DNA of 64,000 nt from Cinnamomum chago (Eukaryota > Streptophyta > Magnoliopsida > Laurales > Lauraceae): the NCBI GenBank assembly GCA_038049695.1, contig CP142457.1, positions 26,116,501 through 26,180,500 on the forward strand. The letters run 5' to 3'. Shown here in pieces: positions 23,455 to 36,880 of this stretch. The notes under the pieces are model-generated. The model saw only the letters and a program-made list of their open reading frames with translations. It had not been told where the DNA came from and made no database searches. Within the stretch, counting starts at the first letter, position 1, and the number at the start of each line of letters is the position of its first letter. A program made the position numbers and the translations under genes.

Positions 23455-23757
23455 CCAGTTTGGCAACTCTACTAATAGAGTCAAGTGACGTAAAGTTGAT
23501 TTTAAAGAAAGAATAAAATATAAGTGGGTTATGACGATATTTTTTTTTTTAGTTGTTTGTTATAGAATCTTTTTGACTTTTTGTATGAAAAGTTGAGTTT
23601 TTTTGTATTTTGTGGATAATGGTAGTTGTTTTTTTACTTTTATTGATAAAAGATGGAGAGAATTTTGAATTAAAGTGCTTTTTATGTGACATCTTGTCTG
23701 AAAAATAGAGGTTTTACTTGACTTTTACTATACTCGTAAAGTGTCAAACTAGTTAGG
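23455..23757. mobile_element. MITE of the AGTTTGGCAACTCTAC family
   Basis: The left end AGTTTGGCAACTCTACTAAT and the right end (complement CTAGTTTGACACTTTAC) form decayed inverted repeats around an AT-rich 300-bp body. Its family member at 45832-46133 has better ends. A third body, sharing aaaatataagtgggttat, lies around 50455-51763. Confidence 0.6.
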
Positions 23758-24000
23758 GTACGGAGGACACGGCACCGCTGTCCTACCACTTTAGGTAGGA
23801 AGTCTGGATCCTATCTATCAAGGAAAAACACACCTAAAAAAGTGCTCTAGGTGTGGCAAGGCCCGTTTCCATGGAATATGGCGCTGCACAAACAATTCCT
23901 TACTGTGAAAACCAAGCCCGCGTTAGGGTCCCACATCTTCTTCTTCAATTCATATTCCACAAATCCACCGCCCGATGACACGACTAGGAGGATCCGACAA

Positions 24001-24470
24001 TTAGGGTCCGTTTGGGAAGGGAGGAGGGGAGGGGAGGGGAGGAAAAATTTGAGGGGGAAGGAAAATGAAGGGGAGGGGAGGGAAAATAAATTTTCCCTCC
24101 TCTTGTTTGGAAAGTAAAAAAGTAAGAGGAAGGAAAGTGAAAAAGTATAATTTTGTTTTTAGTGAGGTACATAAAAAAAGACTATTTTACCCTTACTCTT
24201 GGAAAAAATTCAAATAAAGTCTAAAGGGCATTTTAGTCCTTTCCTCACCCCATCCTCACTTTCCCCTCATTTTCCCCCCTGTTTTGGGGGGGAAATTTTT
24301 AAGGCAAAAAGTGAAAATTTTCCCTCCATTTCCCCCTCCCCCATTTTCCCTCCCCCCTTCCCAAACACCCTCCAAAACCACTTTTCCTCCACTTTCCCCC
24401 CTTTTTTTCCTCCCCCCCATTTCCCTCCCCCCCCCCCCCCCCCCCCCCCCTTTTCCCAAACAGAGCCTTA
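24001..24470. mobile_element. Tourist-like MITE with purine/pyrimidine arms
   Basis: The element is 24004-24467, starting GGGTCCGTTTGGGAA and ending with the complement GGCTCTGTTTGGGAA. TTA lies on both sides (24001-24003 and 24468-24470), as for PIF/Harbinger MITEs. The left arm is G/A-rich (repeated ggggag) and the right arm C/T-rich with a run of 24 C at 24427-24450. The element can fold on itself, and the left arm could form G-quadruplexes. Confidence 0.8.
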
Positions 24471-25549
24471 GAGTAAATCCAAGGATTGAAACAATTGTGG
24501 ACACGCTTGAACCTCCACCGTCAAAGTCCACAAAATGACGGGAATTTTTAAAAAAAAGTACATGTAGAGACAGAAATGCCATCAGCAGTGAGGATGGATT
24601 TCCTCTTCTCGCCAAGAAAGCCGTTGATGATATCCTTGCTAGAGCAAAGAAGCAACAAGCAAGCATGAAGGAAAAAGGTCAAAAATATATTTGGATGGAC
24701 ACATTACACATGGTTCCAATTCCACCAAAATTCAAATAAACCTTCCTTCAAATAAAAATATTGTAAAAGGTTCAACCCGTAGCACATCATTCACTGCAAA
24801 ATTCTGACTGTAGTTGGTCGGATGCATCCATCTCTTTGTGATGACTACCCTAATAGGCACCAAGTACGATTGGTATTCTACGCTTCCTTGAAACTCCATT
24901 CTAAGTTGGTCCATGCTCGAGAGGTTCCTTTTGAATGTTGTATCACTTGACAATTTTCGGGAATGGTTGTGTAGTTTGGATCATCCTTTGTAAGTTATTT
25001 TTTTTCTTTAATTAATAGATATTTGATTTACTAAAAAAAAAAAACTATTCCCAATATCTGATCCACTTATGGGAGTTGGACAGGAAGAATGAATGGATTT
25101 GTGTCAATTGGACAATAGATACGATCTTACTTCAAGTTCTGAAATAGAAAATCACAGTGAATTACTTAAAATCTTCAAATCAATGAACACAAGTACAAAC
25201 TTCAAAGTGCAATATTCGAATCCTAAATCCATAGCGTCGACAATATCAATTTATTTACAAATAAGTACAAGTCTACATAACATCAGAACCAACAATTTCC
25301 TTTTGAATAGAGCACCAGAAATCAGTGTGTTCCACATTTATGTACAAACGTAACATACAGAGAGCCTCCCAACCTATCACACGACCACACATTCCTTCAG
25401 TGTTACCTGTCGCTGTAGGGTTCACACCTTAACCAATGCAATGATATCCAGATAATAGAGAAAGGAGGATAAGTTGTAGAAGCAGCAAAGTCTTTCATAC
25501 CTATCTACATTATGTATAGGGGTATCTAACACAGAACGCAAATGCTTAT
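24471..25549. other. Non-coding spacer
   Basis: Short open frames only, none with family resemblance. Nothing recognised. Confidence 0.4.
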
Positions 25550-25793
25550 CTTTAAAGGGATTTCATATAATATAATAGGAGCTGGTTTGGGTCATGGAGC
25601 CAACTAGTATCAATGGAAGCAGAACTGTAAATTCCATGCCCTATGAACATCCATTAGCAAGACGTACATTATATGGATTTGTTGTCAGCAATGAGCAAAG
25701 GCCACAGACCCTCCCAAACACTTCCATTGTCTGCATAATGATTTTGCATGTTTTAGGTATCATAGTTGTCATGTTGTCATAGGAAGATTACTA

Positions 25794-28146
25794 TAACAGC
25801 ATGTTTGGTAAGCATCCACTGAGAGGAATCCTCTTCATGTTTCCTCGGAATAGAGGAAAACCCATGTTTGGGTAATTTTCTTTGCAGAGGATTTTCAGGC
25901 CTGATGAGTTTCAGAATCAACTATAGCATGGATTCTCTTGGTCTGACCTCCCCCCATAGGAGTGAATGAATCATCACTAAAAAAGGAGGAAGTATAAAAG
26001 CTAGCTATTCACTGGGGATTCTTGTCAAGAGAAACAGTTCCTCTCCTCTCTTCTTGGTTTGTTGCCCTAGACTTGGGAAGCATCGGTTCCTCTCCTCTCT
26101 TCGGTTCTTCTCCTGCGCTTGCAACGTGGGAAGCATCGGAAAAGTCTCTCCGGCCGGCTATTTTCTCTAAACAAGTATGTCTCCCTCTCCCCCGGTCTCT
26201 TCCTCTCCCTCTCTCTCTCTCTCTTCTTATTTGACGGAATACCTACAGAGATTTCTTCAACCTCTCTCTCAATCAGAGACTGAGAAGGGGATCTGATCTC
26301 AGTTGGTCAATCCACTGGTTGTAGAAAATTATCAAAGAGGGTTTCTTCAAGTCTGCCTTTGAGTTTGCAACTATGCTTGGCCTGATGGAAAAGGGCATTG
26401 AGGTGCTGACCAAGATCTAGCACCTCTTTCACCATATCAGCCATGGTCCAAGGCACCTTACATATGTCAGATTCAGATTCAGATCCATCATAACATTAGG
26501 GACGCAAGTGAGTCAAGTTTGAGGCAAGACCATTGTATCTAGATTTACATCTATTTTTTAAAGGATGGATCTAGATCCAGATCCAACACGGGACTTCTCA
26601 GATTGATTCTGATCTGGTCCGACTCCACCAACCTCCAATCTCAAATCAAGTTCTGGTCCAACTTACCTTCAAATTTGTAAGGTAGAGTGCCCTGTGATAT
26701 AGGGTTTTTAAGAAATGTTTTTAACAGGAAAATTGTGAAGGGACAGAGGTGGAAGGGTTTGTTTGATTGCGTCGAATGTTTATGTAAGAAAATGCATATA
26801 ATATCATTAAAAAAGAAGAAATTGACAAAGAGATGAAATCACAGTTCATGAAGGGTGTATGTGAACGGAGAGAAAACACGAACGGTTCTAATGTTCCTTT
26901 CCAAATTAACGTAGAAATTATAAAGTTCATAATATTCAAGTTCCTCTCTTTCATGCCCATATTCTCGACTCATCATTATTATATGTAGTGAATGAACTAT
27001 GATATTGTATGATTTGTGGGCTGTTGACTCTATATCTAGATGGAGACTATATTATTGGAGATTGTAGGTTGCCTTTGAATCACATAGTGGTAGCTTGAAT
27101 AGCCCTGAACAGCATGAGGCAGGAAACTTAATATATTTACTTGATTGCGATTGGGAGTTTATTGAACACACGGCAAATGCATATTATGCATTACCTAATT
27201 TGATATGTGCAATTGATACACTAATTGGGTCCTAAACTTCTTGAAAAACAGAATGGCATCCTCACTCAAACACATATCACTATTTAGAACTTCATTTTGG
27301 AGACCACAGTAGTAAATTTCGAAACAAGGTGCATTTAGTAGTTTGGAGGTAACGTTCTTTGCATGGCATGGTGGGATTGCAGGTAGTCTCTTTGACTGAA
27401 AAGTTGCAGGCTCAGGAGGTGATGGACCAACAAACTCACTTAGGATTGGAACACATCGATGGAGGGGTCCACACTAGCATGAAGGCCAAGGACGGCCTTA
27501 GCTCCGGCAGTGGTGGAAGTGTTGTAGTAGATGAGGATAGCCCTCAGCTCATTGATAGTGGTGGAAGTGTTGTAGTGCTGTAGTAGCTCCTTGTGTTTTG
27601 TTCTAGTCCATTGTAAAAAAGTAATGTGTCTCTGTTGTTGATGTTCTCTAATTTTTTGTAGGGTTATGTTCACTCTGTACCAAATATTTTATAGTGTTGG
27701 GTTCATTTTGTAATCAGTACTCTTCTATTTAATAAAAGTTAACCTTAAGCCAATGACCTTAGTTATTGGCAAAGTTGCAAGTCTCTGTTGTTGACATGCT
27801 TAATCGAGGAAGATGTTGAATTCTGATGTTTGCTTTCTACTAGCATTAAGTTTGTGTTTTGAGATGTAGCATGCTGGAGCTACTGTGCTAATGCAGGTGG
27901 ATAGCAATTTTTTATTATTCTAATTGTTTAAGCTGAGGGTAAAAAAATACATGTTTCATCTTTTTGTGTTTTGGTTTTGGTTTGCAATAATCCAATGTGT
28001 ATGTTTCCTTTTAAGGGGAGATTGTGTCAAAATTTTCATAAATTCTTTTGTGTGTACAAAATGATTTTTTGCTTTTTAGAATGGATTAGAGGATGTGGAA
28101 AGGAATATTTTCTTGGTTACATTAAATGGATTTGAGATGGAGAAAT

Positions 28147-28183
<37 letters not shown>

Positions 28184-28367
28184 TGGATTCCTCTCTTGTT
28201 ACCAAACTCGGATCCGAAAGAATCATTGATGATTCCTCCATGCTCGCCAAACGTGAAATGCAATGAATCCTCTCTCTTATAAATCCTCAAATAGGAAAGT
28301 CTAATTCCGCGGATGCAAAGATTCCTCTAAATAAAGGATTCCTCTCTTGTTACCAAACGTGCCCTAA
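25794..28367. mobile_element. PIF/Harbinger-like element (TSD TAA), non-autonomous or decayed
   Basis: The element spans 25797-28364 (2568 bp). Ends: cagcatgtttggtaa and, in complement, gggcacgtttggtaa. TAA is duplicated (25794-25796 and 28365-28367). Copy A has the empty site tactataaaggaaa near 9510-9520. A subterminal repeat of the right end (cctctcttgttaccaaac) occurs about 150 bp inside, at 28190. I found no DDE transposase or Myb-like gene inside; a small open frame at 27359-27583 has no recognisable family. A TA microsatellite lies at 28150-28179 and a CT run near 26205-26223. Confidence 0.8.
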
Positions 28368-28517
28368 AGGAAAATAGGAGTTTAGGATAGAAGTTGGTTG
28401 ATTATCATTGCTATTTATCTAAGTTCATCTTCTTGTGCTTGTAAAACAGTCAATGTTATTAACAACATAAAAATAAGCAGGCTTTTACAAGCATTTTACT
28501 TGTACTACAAAATTCTT

Positions 28518-29145
28518 CTGATTTGCCTTTGTTGTTAACCTGAAACTCTTTGAGCATGATTATTTATTCAGCATACAATGAAAATGGAAAATATTCACTT
28601 GCGCACTGTGCATCCAGAATGTCCTAGAAGCGGGACCCACCTTTGAGTATGCGTGATGCGTGGTCTTAGATGCGCAGGTCAATATTTTTCCAGCAAAAAT
28701 ATGATACACAATACCTTTGGATATATTTCTGATTGATGGTTCATAAGTATGACTTAAAAATTCAGGCAATCAAATGGAAGACGTCAAAAGGGTAGTTGTG
28801 CATGTGTTTGGGCACAGTACAATGTTCTTTGAAAAGTGCAGTGGCAAAAATTTGGTATTTATATAGTTGCTTTTGATATAATGTTTAAATTTAGCATATC
28901 TAATATGATTTTATAGTTTAGCGACTGTTTATTTCATGGGATTGTGAATAAATAAGAATTCTAAGAAATATATTTCTAGAAGTGGCGGCTAAAACTTGAA
29001 GAAATAAATTTGAATATCCACATATGGCTATAAAATAATCTCCCCTTCAATGGAAATTAAACTAAAGGAGGATGGGAAGTGATTTAGTAGAGTGATGGCT
29101 TGGTATTCATTTTTCATCTAAGCTTAAGCCTTAATTCATTTTCCT
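28518..29145. other. Insertion in copy B relative to copy A
   Basis: Copy A reads straight from acaaaattctt (about 9670) into gagaaattattt. Copy B has about 630 bp in between, with no gene and no clear element ends. Confidence 0.5.
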
Positions 29146-29859
29146 TAGAGGGGAAATTATTTGGAAGGCATTTATGGATTTTCATCTGTGTTTCGATTTT
29201 AGCCACTTTGAGAAATACATTTTTTAGAGTTCCTAGGAATTCAATTACGTCAGGCAAAGGGGCCCTAGGAGTGTCTTTCTTCAGGTTTAAGTTTCTGAAA
29301 GTATTTTTCTAATATTGTTTTAGAGGGTAAATACTCTCCTAAGGACAGTTTGCATGGGGGACATCCATGTGGACAGCCATGTACTGCCCACTTGTGTACT
29401 GAATGGATCATCAAAATCCCCACCCTGTATCCCCACCAGGTCCAATGGATTTGCACCGATCTAAATGGAGTAGATTTTTGAGCCAGCAAACCACTAGCTA
29501 ATTAACAATCATTTTATGCTGGGCTTCATTTTATATTCGAGACGGCTCAATGTGGAGCATTGCACTTGGTTCAATCCAAGTAAGTGGAAAAGAAACATCT
29601 TAAAGAAAGTTACATACGTAACATATGAAGCACATGTATCTTTTCTCTTTTTCTATAGAACTAGAAAATCCACCATTAAAATCGTACACAAACACCAACA
29701 GTGAAATAATATAAAGCATGTGGGGCACACATTTAGACACTTTATTGCTTTTCTATTTTTAACAAAGTAGGGAGAAAGAGACAAATGGAAAGCACAAATT
29801 GCATACACACTAACTGAACCGTTGACATGGCTCGTTAAAAAAACTAGAACGACTTAAGA

Positions 29860-32800
29860 CTAAGAAGCTGGAAATGGAGGAACCTGAACATCCATATTCC
29901 CTTCTATCATCAAAATCACATTCTTCATTGAAGGACGAAAAGCAGGTTCACTTTGAATACACCACAAACCCACCATCACAACCCTCTCAAACTGTTTCTT
30001 TTCTACTTCTTCACCATGAAATAGCTTAGCAAGCTCCCCTGCTCGATAGCACTTACTGATCCAATCAGTTAGAATGATCTCGTCATCTTCGACCTCTAAC
30101 TCGATGTTCCTCCTGCAACATACAATCTCCAGCAATACAATCCCAAAGCTGTATATATCTGCCTTTACTGATATTGGTTTGTTTTGGTACCATTCTGGGG
30201 CCAGGTACCCTCTTGTCCCTCTGGGTCCTGTGAATGTTCTTGTTTGATTCGGCGTCAACAGCTTCGCCAGCCCAAAGTCAGAAATTTTTGCAGTCCAAAA
30301 CTCATCGATGAGTATATTTTGTGGCTTTATGTCGCAGTGGATGATATGGGGCTCACAATCTTCATGTAGATAGAGTATCCCCCTAGCAACTTCTAATATA
30401 ATTCTCACCCTATCACTCCAAAGAGGCCGACCTTCACCCCTGAAGATGAAATCCGCGAGCGAACCATTACTCATGTATTCATATGCCAAAAGCCTATTGA
30501 AACCCTCATTGCAGAAGCCAATCAAGCGCACCAAGTTCCTGTGATGGGTTCTCCCGATAGCCCTCATCTCCATCTGGAACTCCCTTTCTCCTTCTTCCAC
30601 CACTTTCTCAAGCCTCTTAACAGCGATAGTTCTCTCATTGTTGGATAAGGCCCCTTTATAAACAGTACCAAAAGAGCCACGACCAAGTACCTGATTGAAG
30701 CCATTTGTAGCCACGGCAAGCTCGTTATAAGAAAATGACCGCAGAACAATGTCCTCTGTCGTACCAAGTTTATCTTCACATGACTTTACATGCGCCCACA
30801 AACCACGTCTTGAAATTAGGTAACCAAACACTGCCATAGTAATGCCAGAGAATATTGTGAGAATGGCACCAATTACTAAAATCATGATCGATGTCTTGGA
30901 AATGGAGGAGGTATGTTTTTCTCTTGCCGAATCTCCATTAGCCGACTTGACAAAAAGCACATCTGTAATTGATTTATCTTTCCTTTTTTTCCCATACCTT
31001 AGTGGAAACTTGAGTTTGTAACAATAATTATCACCGGAAGAATATGAGTACTGGGCAGCCACACAATTAGCATCGGTTGAACAAGCCTCCTTACAATCTT
31101 CTTGCCCAATGTTCTGTAATAAAGAATAGTAATCAGCTTTAAACAGAGTGTTCTCAATGGAGACAATTGTGGGAGTCATTCTCTCCTCTTCAACGCTTCC
31201 AAAGCCACGGTCACCCCATCTCATTTTGCATCCCGCAGACCTTTCACTGAGGTTTATATAATTAAAACCAGGGACACATGTAAGATCCCGGTCCCACCTA
31301 TAATATTTTATCATATTTTTATTAGATATTATTATTATTTTAATTAAATGTATTTTAGTTATTTAAGTGAGTAGGATTAAGTGGGGTACACGATAGATTA
31401 GAAGCTTTGATCGGTGAGTTGGGTTGATGGGTAGATGACCTGACCCGTAGTTTTGACCCAATGACTTAAGCCCAATAATACTCTTTTAACCTAATCCCTC
31501 TTTTAATGAAACCACTTATCTCTCTCTGCAACTCCTTCCGTAACCCTTTCATCTTCTTCATCTTTCAACTTCCCAAGCCATACCGGCTTTTTGATCCAGC
31601 CATCAGAATCAAGATCAGAGCATGCCAGCATTCTTGGCTCAACCTTCTGATCTCAGGTAACCCTCTCCTCAAATCATTAGGAGTAGATCTGTACTTTTAG
31701 GTTATCTTCATATTCTTTCCAATGCTAGGTTTTGGATAGGAATACCATAGATCTGATCACCTGGGTATTTCTTTTCCATCTCTTATATCATATTGGTGTT
31801 AGGATTGTGATTGAGCGCAGTAGTAATCTTGGATTGGGTTTTGGTGAAGATCTGTGCTTTTCTCTTCAATCCCGTAAAAGGCAAGTACCAAATCATGATT
31901 TATAGATTTAATACTTGTTTTCTCCTTGATTTGAGTGTTAATGCATATAGAAACCCTCTTATGCTTTTGTTTTATGATGTTAAGTGTTCCATCGATTTTT
32001 CGTATATAATATTACTGTGTTTTCAACTTCTGCTGCCATTACCCATTCCTATTTGGATTCCAAAATCCCTTTTTCATCTTCTGTAGAATGGTGTTTAGGG
32101 ATGTGAGACCACCATTCCAAGTGGCCTTGATGGGCGGCAGAACCACAGAACCACTGTAGCCAAACCTGCGTATACAATACTGGGAACAGAACCTGTGCAA
32201 TCGTCTGGGTTGTTTTGTGCCTTTGACCATGGGACCCAGGTGGGCCACTGCTTGTAGATCGGGTCCCCACATCTGATAGAGGACCCAGGGGCGAACCTAA
32301 TGGTGGTGGACCCGTGGCGATGGGGTCCCATCTGACCACTCATCTAAGGGTTTACACAGTCCGGGGCGTTAATCATCAGATGGGGTTTTATTTTGGATAT
32401 TATGCAGTGATGGGGTCCACTAGGGGATTTGATCACAAATCTAGTCCGCACATCCGTCCTTACATGGCTGGTTGACCTTGATGGTGCAGGCTGATCTTGA
32501 GGTGTGATCAGTGGGCCCCATTTCCCAGAGAGTCCAGATGCGCAGACGCGGAGCCATTGTTCTGGCTTCTGTGTGTGATTTTCACAGCTTGATGAGTTGA
32601 AAAAAAAAGAGAGAGAGACTTTATGTTAGAATGGTTGACTCTTGCATATTTTGAATGGGTTTTGAAATCAAATAAGAGAGTGGAGATGTCAGGTGATGTC
32701 ATCCCATGTGATGATAGTACATGACCTGTTCAGAATAGGAATGAAGGAGAGAGAATGAGATGACCTGATGATGACTTGATGACCTCACATGCATGGGGAT

Positions 32801-35306
32801 AAAGAAGTGAGGGGATTGTTGACCTGGGCACAATATTGATGAGGGAGCCCATGTGAAAGTTGTTAGCATTATGGATTTAGAGATTAGGGCCTAATTATGT
32901 TAAAAACTTAAATAGACCCTTGGCCTATTTTATAAAGAATTGAGTTGGGGGATATCTTAGGTGGGTCTTTGAGTTTTCTAAAATTATAGATCAAGATTAT
33001 TTTTATTTGCAAATTAATATTAAATGACATCTTAGTTTTTAATGTGATAAAATTATATTTTATTAATTGAATTATTGGACTAAGTAAATACCGTACGGGC
33101 AAACGGTATCTTACTAACATGGGGTTTAGTACTTTGTATGACCTCGTGGAAATCCTAATGAATTCGAGTTCAACCCATCTCTATTGGAAAACCCTTAAAT
33201 GGGTCTATGCACCATTGATGGTAAAAGGGATGCGTTGATCTTATATTTATTAGAGATTTCTATGGTTGTGGGGTACGAGACCTTATGTTTGACCTTAGGA
33301 TCGATTCGTATTTATGTATTAACCTTCGCATGCATTTCTATGTTGGTTTAGGATATGTACTCCTTTAGATGCATACCCTATTGTTTATTATGGACTATGA
33401 AGTGGCTTGGCAAATTTTGTAATGATTATTTGATTATGATATGGGATGTGGAATGACCAGCACTTTACTTTGACTTAGAATTCTTGTGTCGGAGTTTTAT
33501 TATTCAGGTCTATTATGCTTATATATTTAAGTTTATGTGGGTCATTTTTGGACGACTGCAGCTCGATATATGGACGGTTGATCACCGATGTGACCGGATC
33601 ACTTATAATCCGCTTTGAATGTGAACAGGTTATCCTGATTTGTTTTTAATTCGATCGGTTTATGACCACCGACGTTATGGACGAGCTCTCCCGATTTATT
33701 TAGGGCTGACCACCCAAAACGGGGACACTTGTCTTCGTGTGAATTATATTGCTCCTTTTGTTTATTTGGATTAGGCTATACGTTCTTTCTTGTCATTATT
33801 ACTGTCATTACTGTTATATGATCACTCTCGTTTATATTCGTCTCGTTGTTGTGTTAAATTTCGAATTATGATTATGTACTTGCTGTTTACTTTGTAATAT
33901 TTGGTGCATAGGTACCGAGCCCTACTTTACCCAGGAGACGGAGGAGGATCAAGCGTTTCAAACGTTTGAGCCAACTGATGAACCCGAGTGGGATGCCGAA
34001 GACAGTTTCGGAGCCGTCTGAACCTGCATGAGAGTGAACGTCATCTTAGCAACTCTTTAGATGAACTTTCCTTAATAATAAACATTTCCTTAGTAATTGC
34101 TTTATTCATTCTGCAATTTTAACATTTAATGTTTATTTGATTTTCGTGTTGGATCTTATTTATGATCATTGAATACCAATTGATTAAGCTTCCGTTGCAT
34201 ATAATGAAATATATTTGGACTCACCACAGGTTGAAATAAGAAATTTTTTGTGGGTCCACTTTTTGGAAGCTTGTGTTGTATTAAACACAGGAAAATTTAA
34301 ATTTAATTTATTTTTCACGTTTTTCCCCAATTCTTATTTTGGGGGACGTGACAACACATGTGCAATTTAATGGTTCACCCAGCGTACAATAGCTGTTGAT
34401 TCCACAGCTACCGTAGACTGAACATTCGTCATGTAGGGATTGCCATTTGAACTCCGCTGCGGAGTTATTGTTCTTCCGCATACTATGTGAATACAACCGA
34501 AAAATCCCATCTGGGTCGAGAGTAGCACGATAAATTACCAAAGTGTCCTTGGAAGAAGGCCATCCATCCGTTAAATTCGACGAAACTGTGTGATTCTCTC
34601 TGGCCACGTACAATCGACCGTTGTCATGTAAATTCAACTTGAAGAAGTCTTTGTCTTTGTATAAATTGCCGGCCGTCCAGTAGGAACTAGAATCATCATC
34701 TATAGTCCAAGCAGGGGTCAGTGAAAGGCCGCCGCAATTCAAGGTGAGTCTGAACCTTCCAGTTGTGTGGTTGGTTCTCGACACACTTGAAAACAACAAA
34801 TCTTGCCCTGAACGTTGCTCTGGATTCAAAATAAGAGACTGGCCTGCTAAAATGGTGTCTGTAGGATAAGAGAAGGTTTGCCAGATGATTTTTGAATCAG
34901 AACTGTAGAGAACAAAATTGCCATTGTTGAGCATGGAAGCAGAGTAAATGGGCGCCTCCAGTCTTTCAACAATCGATTTGGTTAGGCCGCCTTCGGCTGT
35001 TGACACGAGTTTGTCATCCTTCGTAAGAACCAAAGGGGCAGTGGCAGAAACAAGTGGGTCGTAGGTGTTTGCAGTCCAGACCACTGTCTTGTCTGGAGAT
35101 CCGTCTAATAACCAGATCCCAACAGCAAAACCCTGGCCTTCTTGGTAGAACCCAAAGGCGAAATGCCCAGAAGGGGAACGCCAAAAGGTGTGGTTCCCTG
35201 TTGGGTATATACGAGAGCCCAAGCTTATGTTTTGGGAAACTGTTGGTTGAGCTCTCTCAACAATAGCAAACGCAAAGACGAACACAGCCCAAATGGTAGG
35301 TGCCAT
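29860..35306 (-). pseudogene. G-type lectin receptor-like kinase, copy B, split by an LTR
   Basis: This is the paralogue of the kinase at 17010-19340. The N-terminal half (35306 down to about 34359) has the signal peptide (start MAPTIWAVFVFAF), the lectin domain and the first EGF cysteines. The C-terminal half (31278 down to 29860) has the rest of the EGF, the PAN region, membrane span and kinase with LGRGSFGTVYKG, HCDIKPQN (non-RD), DFGLAK and APEW. Each half is fully open. The only break is the 3075-bp LTR, inserted inside an EGF-like Cys codon cluster (NCTC / VPG). The upstream half runs a few codons into the LTR and stops at 34308, so it could still yield a secreted lectin-only protein. 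The insertion must be young relative to the duplication. Confidence 0.9.
31274..34358. mobile_element. Solo LTR (3075 bp) with TSD ACACA
   Basis: The sequence 31279-34353 starts TGTAAGATCCCGG and ends GGGGGACGTGACA, with TG...CA termini and the perfect 5-bp duplication ACACA (31274-31278, 34354-34358). There is no coding sequence, second LTR or primer site, so it is best explained as a solo LTR left by LTR-LTR recombination. The length suggests a large Ty3/gypsy element, but no protein supports the lineage. Confidence 0.85.
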
Positions 35307-36780
35307 CTCATGTTTGTGTGTACAGATAGAGTTGAGCATTGATTTATAAGGGTAGGTCCTCTCCTTGATTGGCCACGGATGAGTCGTAGTATCCTGGAAA
35401 GTTCAATGCAGCACGAGGGAAATTAATGGATCTTATATCACAGTATATTTAAAAAGTGGGCCCACGGTGAAGTTCCGCAAGTGGGATGCTCAAATATGAA
35501 TCCAAATTAATATCCGTACACTACAGTTGGTTGGGCTCACCGCTCACGGTCTCACTTATTCCGAATGGAATTTCTTGCACACATACAATTACAAGAGACG
35601 TCTATCAATAGCCCAACGTGACAAGAGGACGACTCCTCTCCATGTGCATCGGTCAAATAAATATCCTCCTCCCGTATTGGAAATTCCAAATTCTTACTAA
35701 AAAAAAAAGAAGATGCGATCCCACCTAAAGATTGAATATAAGATTAAATAAAAACCACTTAAAATAACTATTTATTAATTTGGCCGGCTAAAGTGGCATT
35801 AGTGCTCAACAGTGGAACCGACCGGCCCTGTTGAAATTGAAATAAGATATATTCTCATAATGGAATGGGGATCTCTCAAATCTACGGACCCTGACTTAGG
35901 GACCGAATTCCAGCCCAGTCATGAGATCCCACTAGGGGATTGGGCTGAAATTCGGTCCCCCAGTCAGGGTCCGTAGCAGTCCTCAAATTGAAATAGGATC
36001 AGCCGTGCTACAGACCCTGATGGGATCCAACGGCCCTCACGGACCGGGCTCCCATTCGATCCCCCATTCAGGCTCTGTGGACTATCCCAAATAGGATATA
36101 TTCTCATAATGGAATCGGGATCTCTCAAGGGATTTGACCGTGGGGCTCGATGAATTATGATCATGCGAGGCCCAGTGCAAATGGGCTACACGTTTCGGTG
36201 TACGTACGACGTGACGTGCAAGTGGAAGACAAGCTTTCAGGACGTACTACTTGCTAGTGGAAGGCCGGCTTTCGTGACTTGGATTTTCTTCTTGTCACCT
36301 TTATATCCATTGGTTTTTTGCAGGACGAAGACGATCAAGTGAGTATCATCGATATGGTTGCGCTGCTAATTTAGGATTTTTTAGGATTTTGGATTTACTA
36401 GATGTGGCTCATCTGTGAGAGATCCAAGTCAATAAATAATAAATAATCTTACCGTGGGTCCATTTAAAATATATATATATATCAAAACCATTAAAGATTA
36501 GTCTGCCCAAGTGACTTGATGATGGGCCAAATTACACACAAAACTGAATTTTGTATCACGGTCAGATTTCCAACAGTTACATTCACCACACTTGTATATT
36601 ATTCACAGGAAGGAGATACATTGTGCTGGGAGGGACAGGTTACTTCCCTTTAAATAACGTGAAAGATATGGATAGATATAGAGGGCTTCTAAATACACCA
36701 GTAAATACACTAGCAAATGGCCATGGGCAAATTATAAAAAGGGGTATACGAAGCGGATGTTATCGAAGCATTAGCTGAAT
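35307..36780. other. Upstream region of copy-B kinase with foldback insertions
   Basis: Conserved with copy A except at about 35880-36090. There a 95-bp foldback (35882-35976; arms ctacggaccctgact and agtcagggtccgtag) and a second similar but decayed foldback are inserted, and the flanking segment cataatggaat...atctctcaa appears twice. Confidence 0.6.
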
Positions 36781-36880
36781 CATGTGAGCAGAGAAGGGAA
36801 TGAAGTAGCTCATAAATTAGCAAAGTATGCCCAATATGTGAACGATATGGTAGTTTCGTGGCACTCCACCCAGACCTAAT
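36781..36880 (+). pseudogene. RNase H-like relic, copy B
   Basis: The sequence reads HVSREGNEVAHKLAKYAQ and then shifts frame at the PDP position by a small deletion. It is the counterpart of 20276-20416. Confidence 0.5.

Noticed and set aside
24256-24666. Glycine-rich and proline-rich frames over the G/C tracts
   Set aside because: Low-complexity translations of the foldback MITE arms.
31279-34353. Insertion as a natural intron of the kinase
   Set aside because: The paralogue is intronless here and the segment has TG...CA ends with a 5-bp target duplication.
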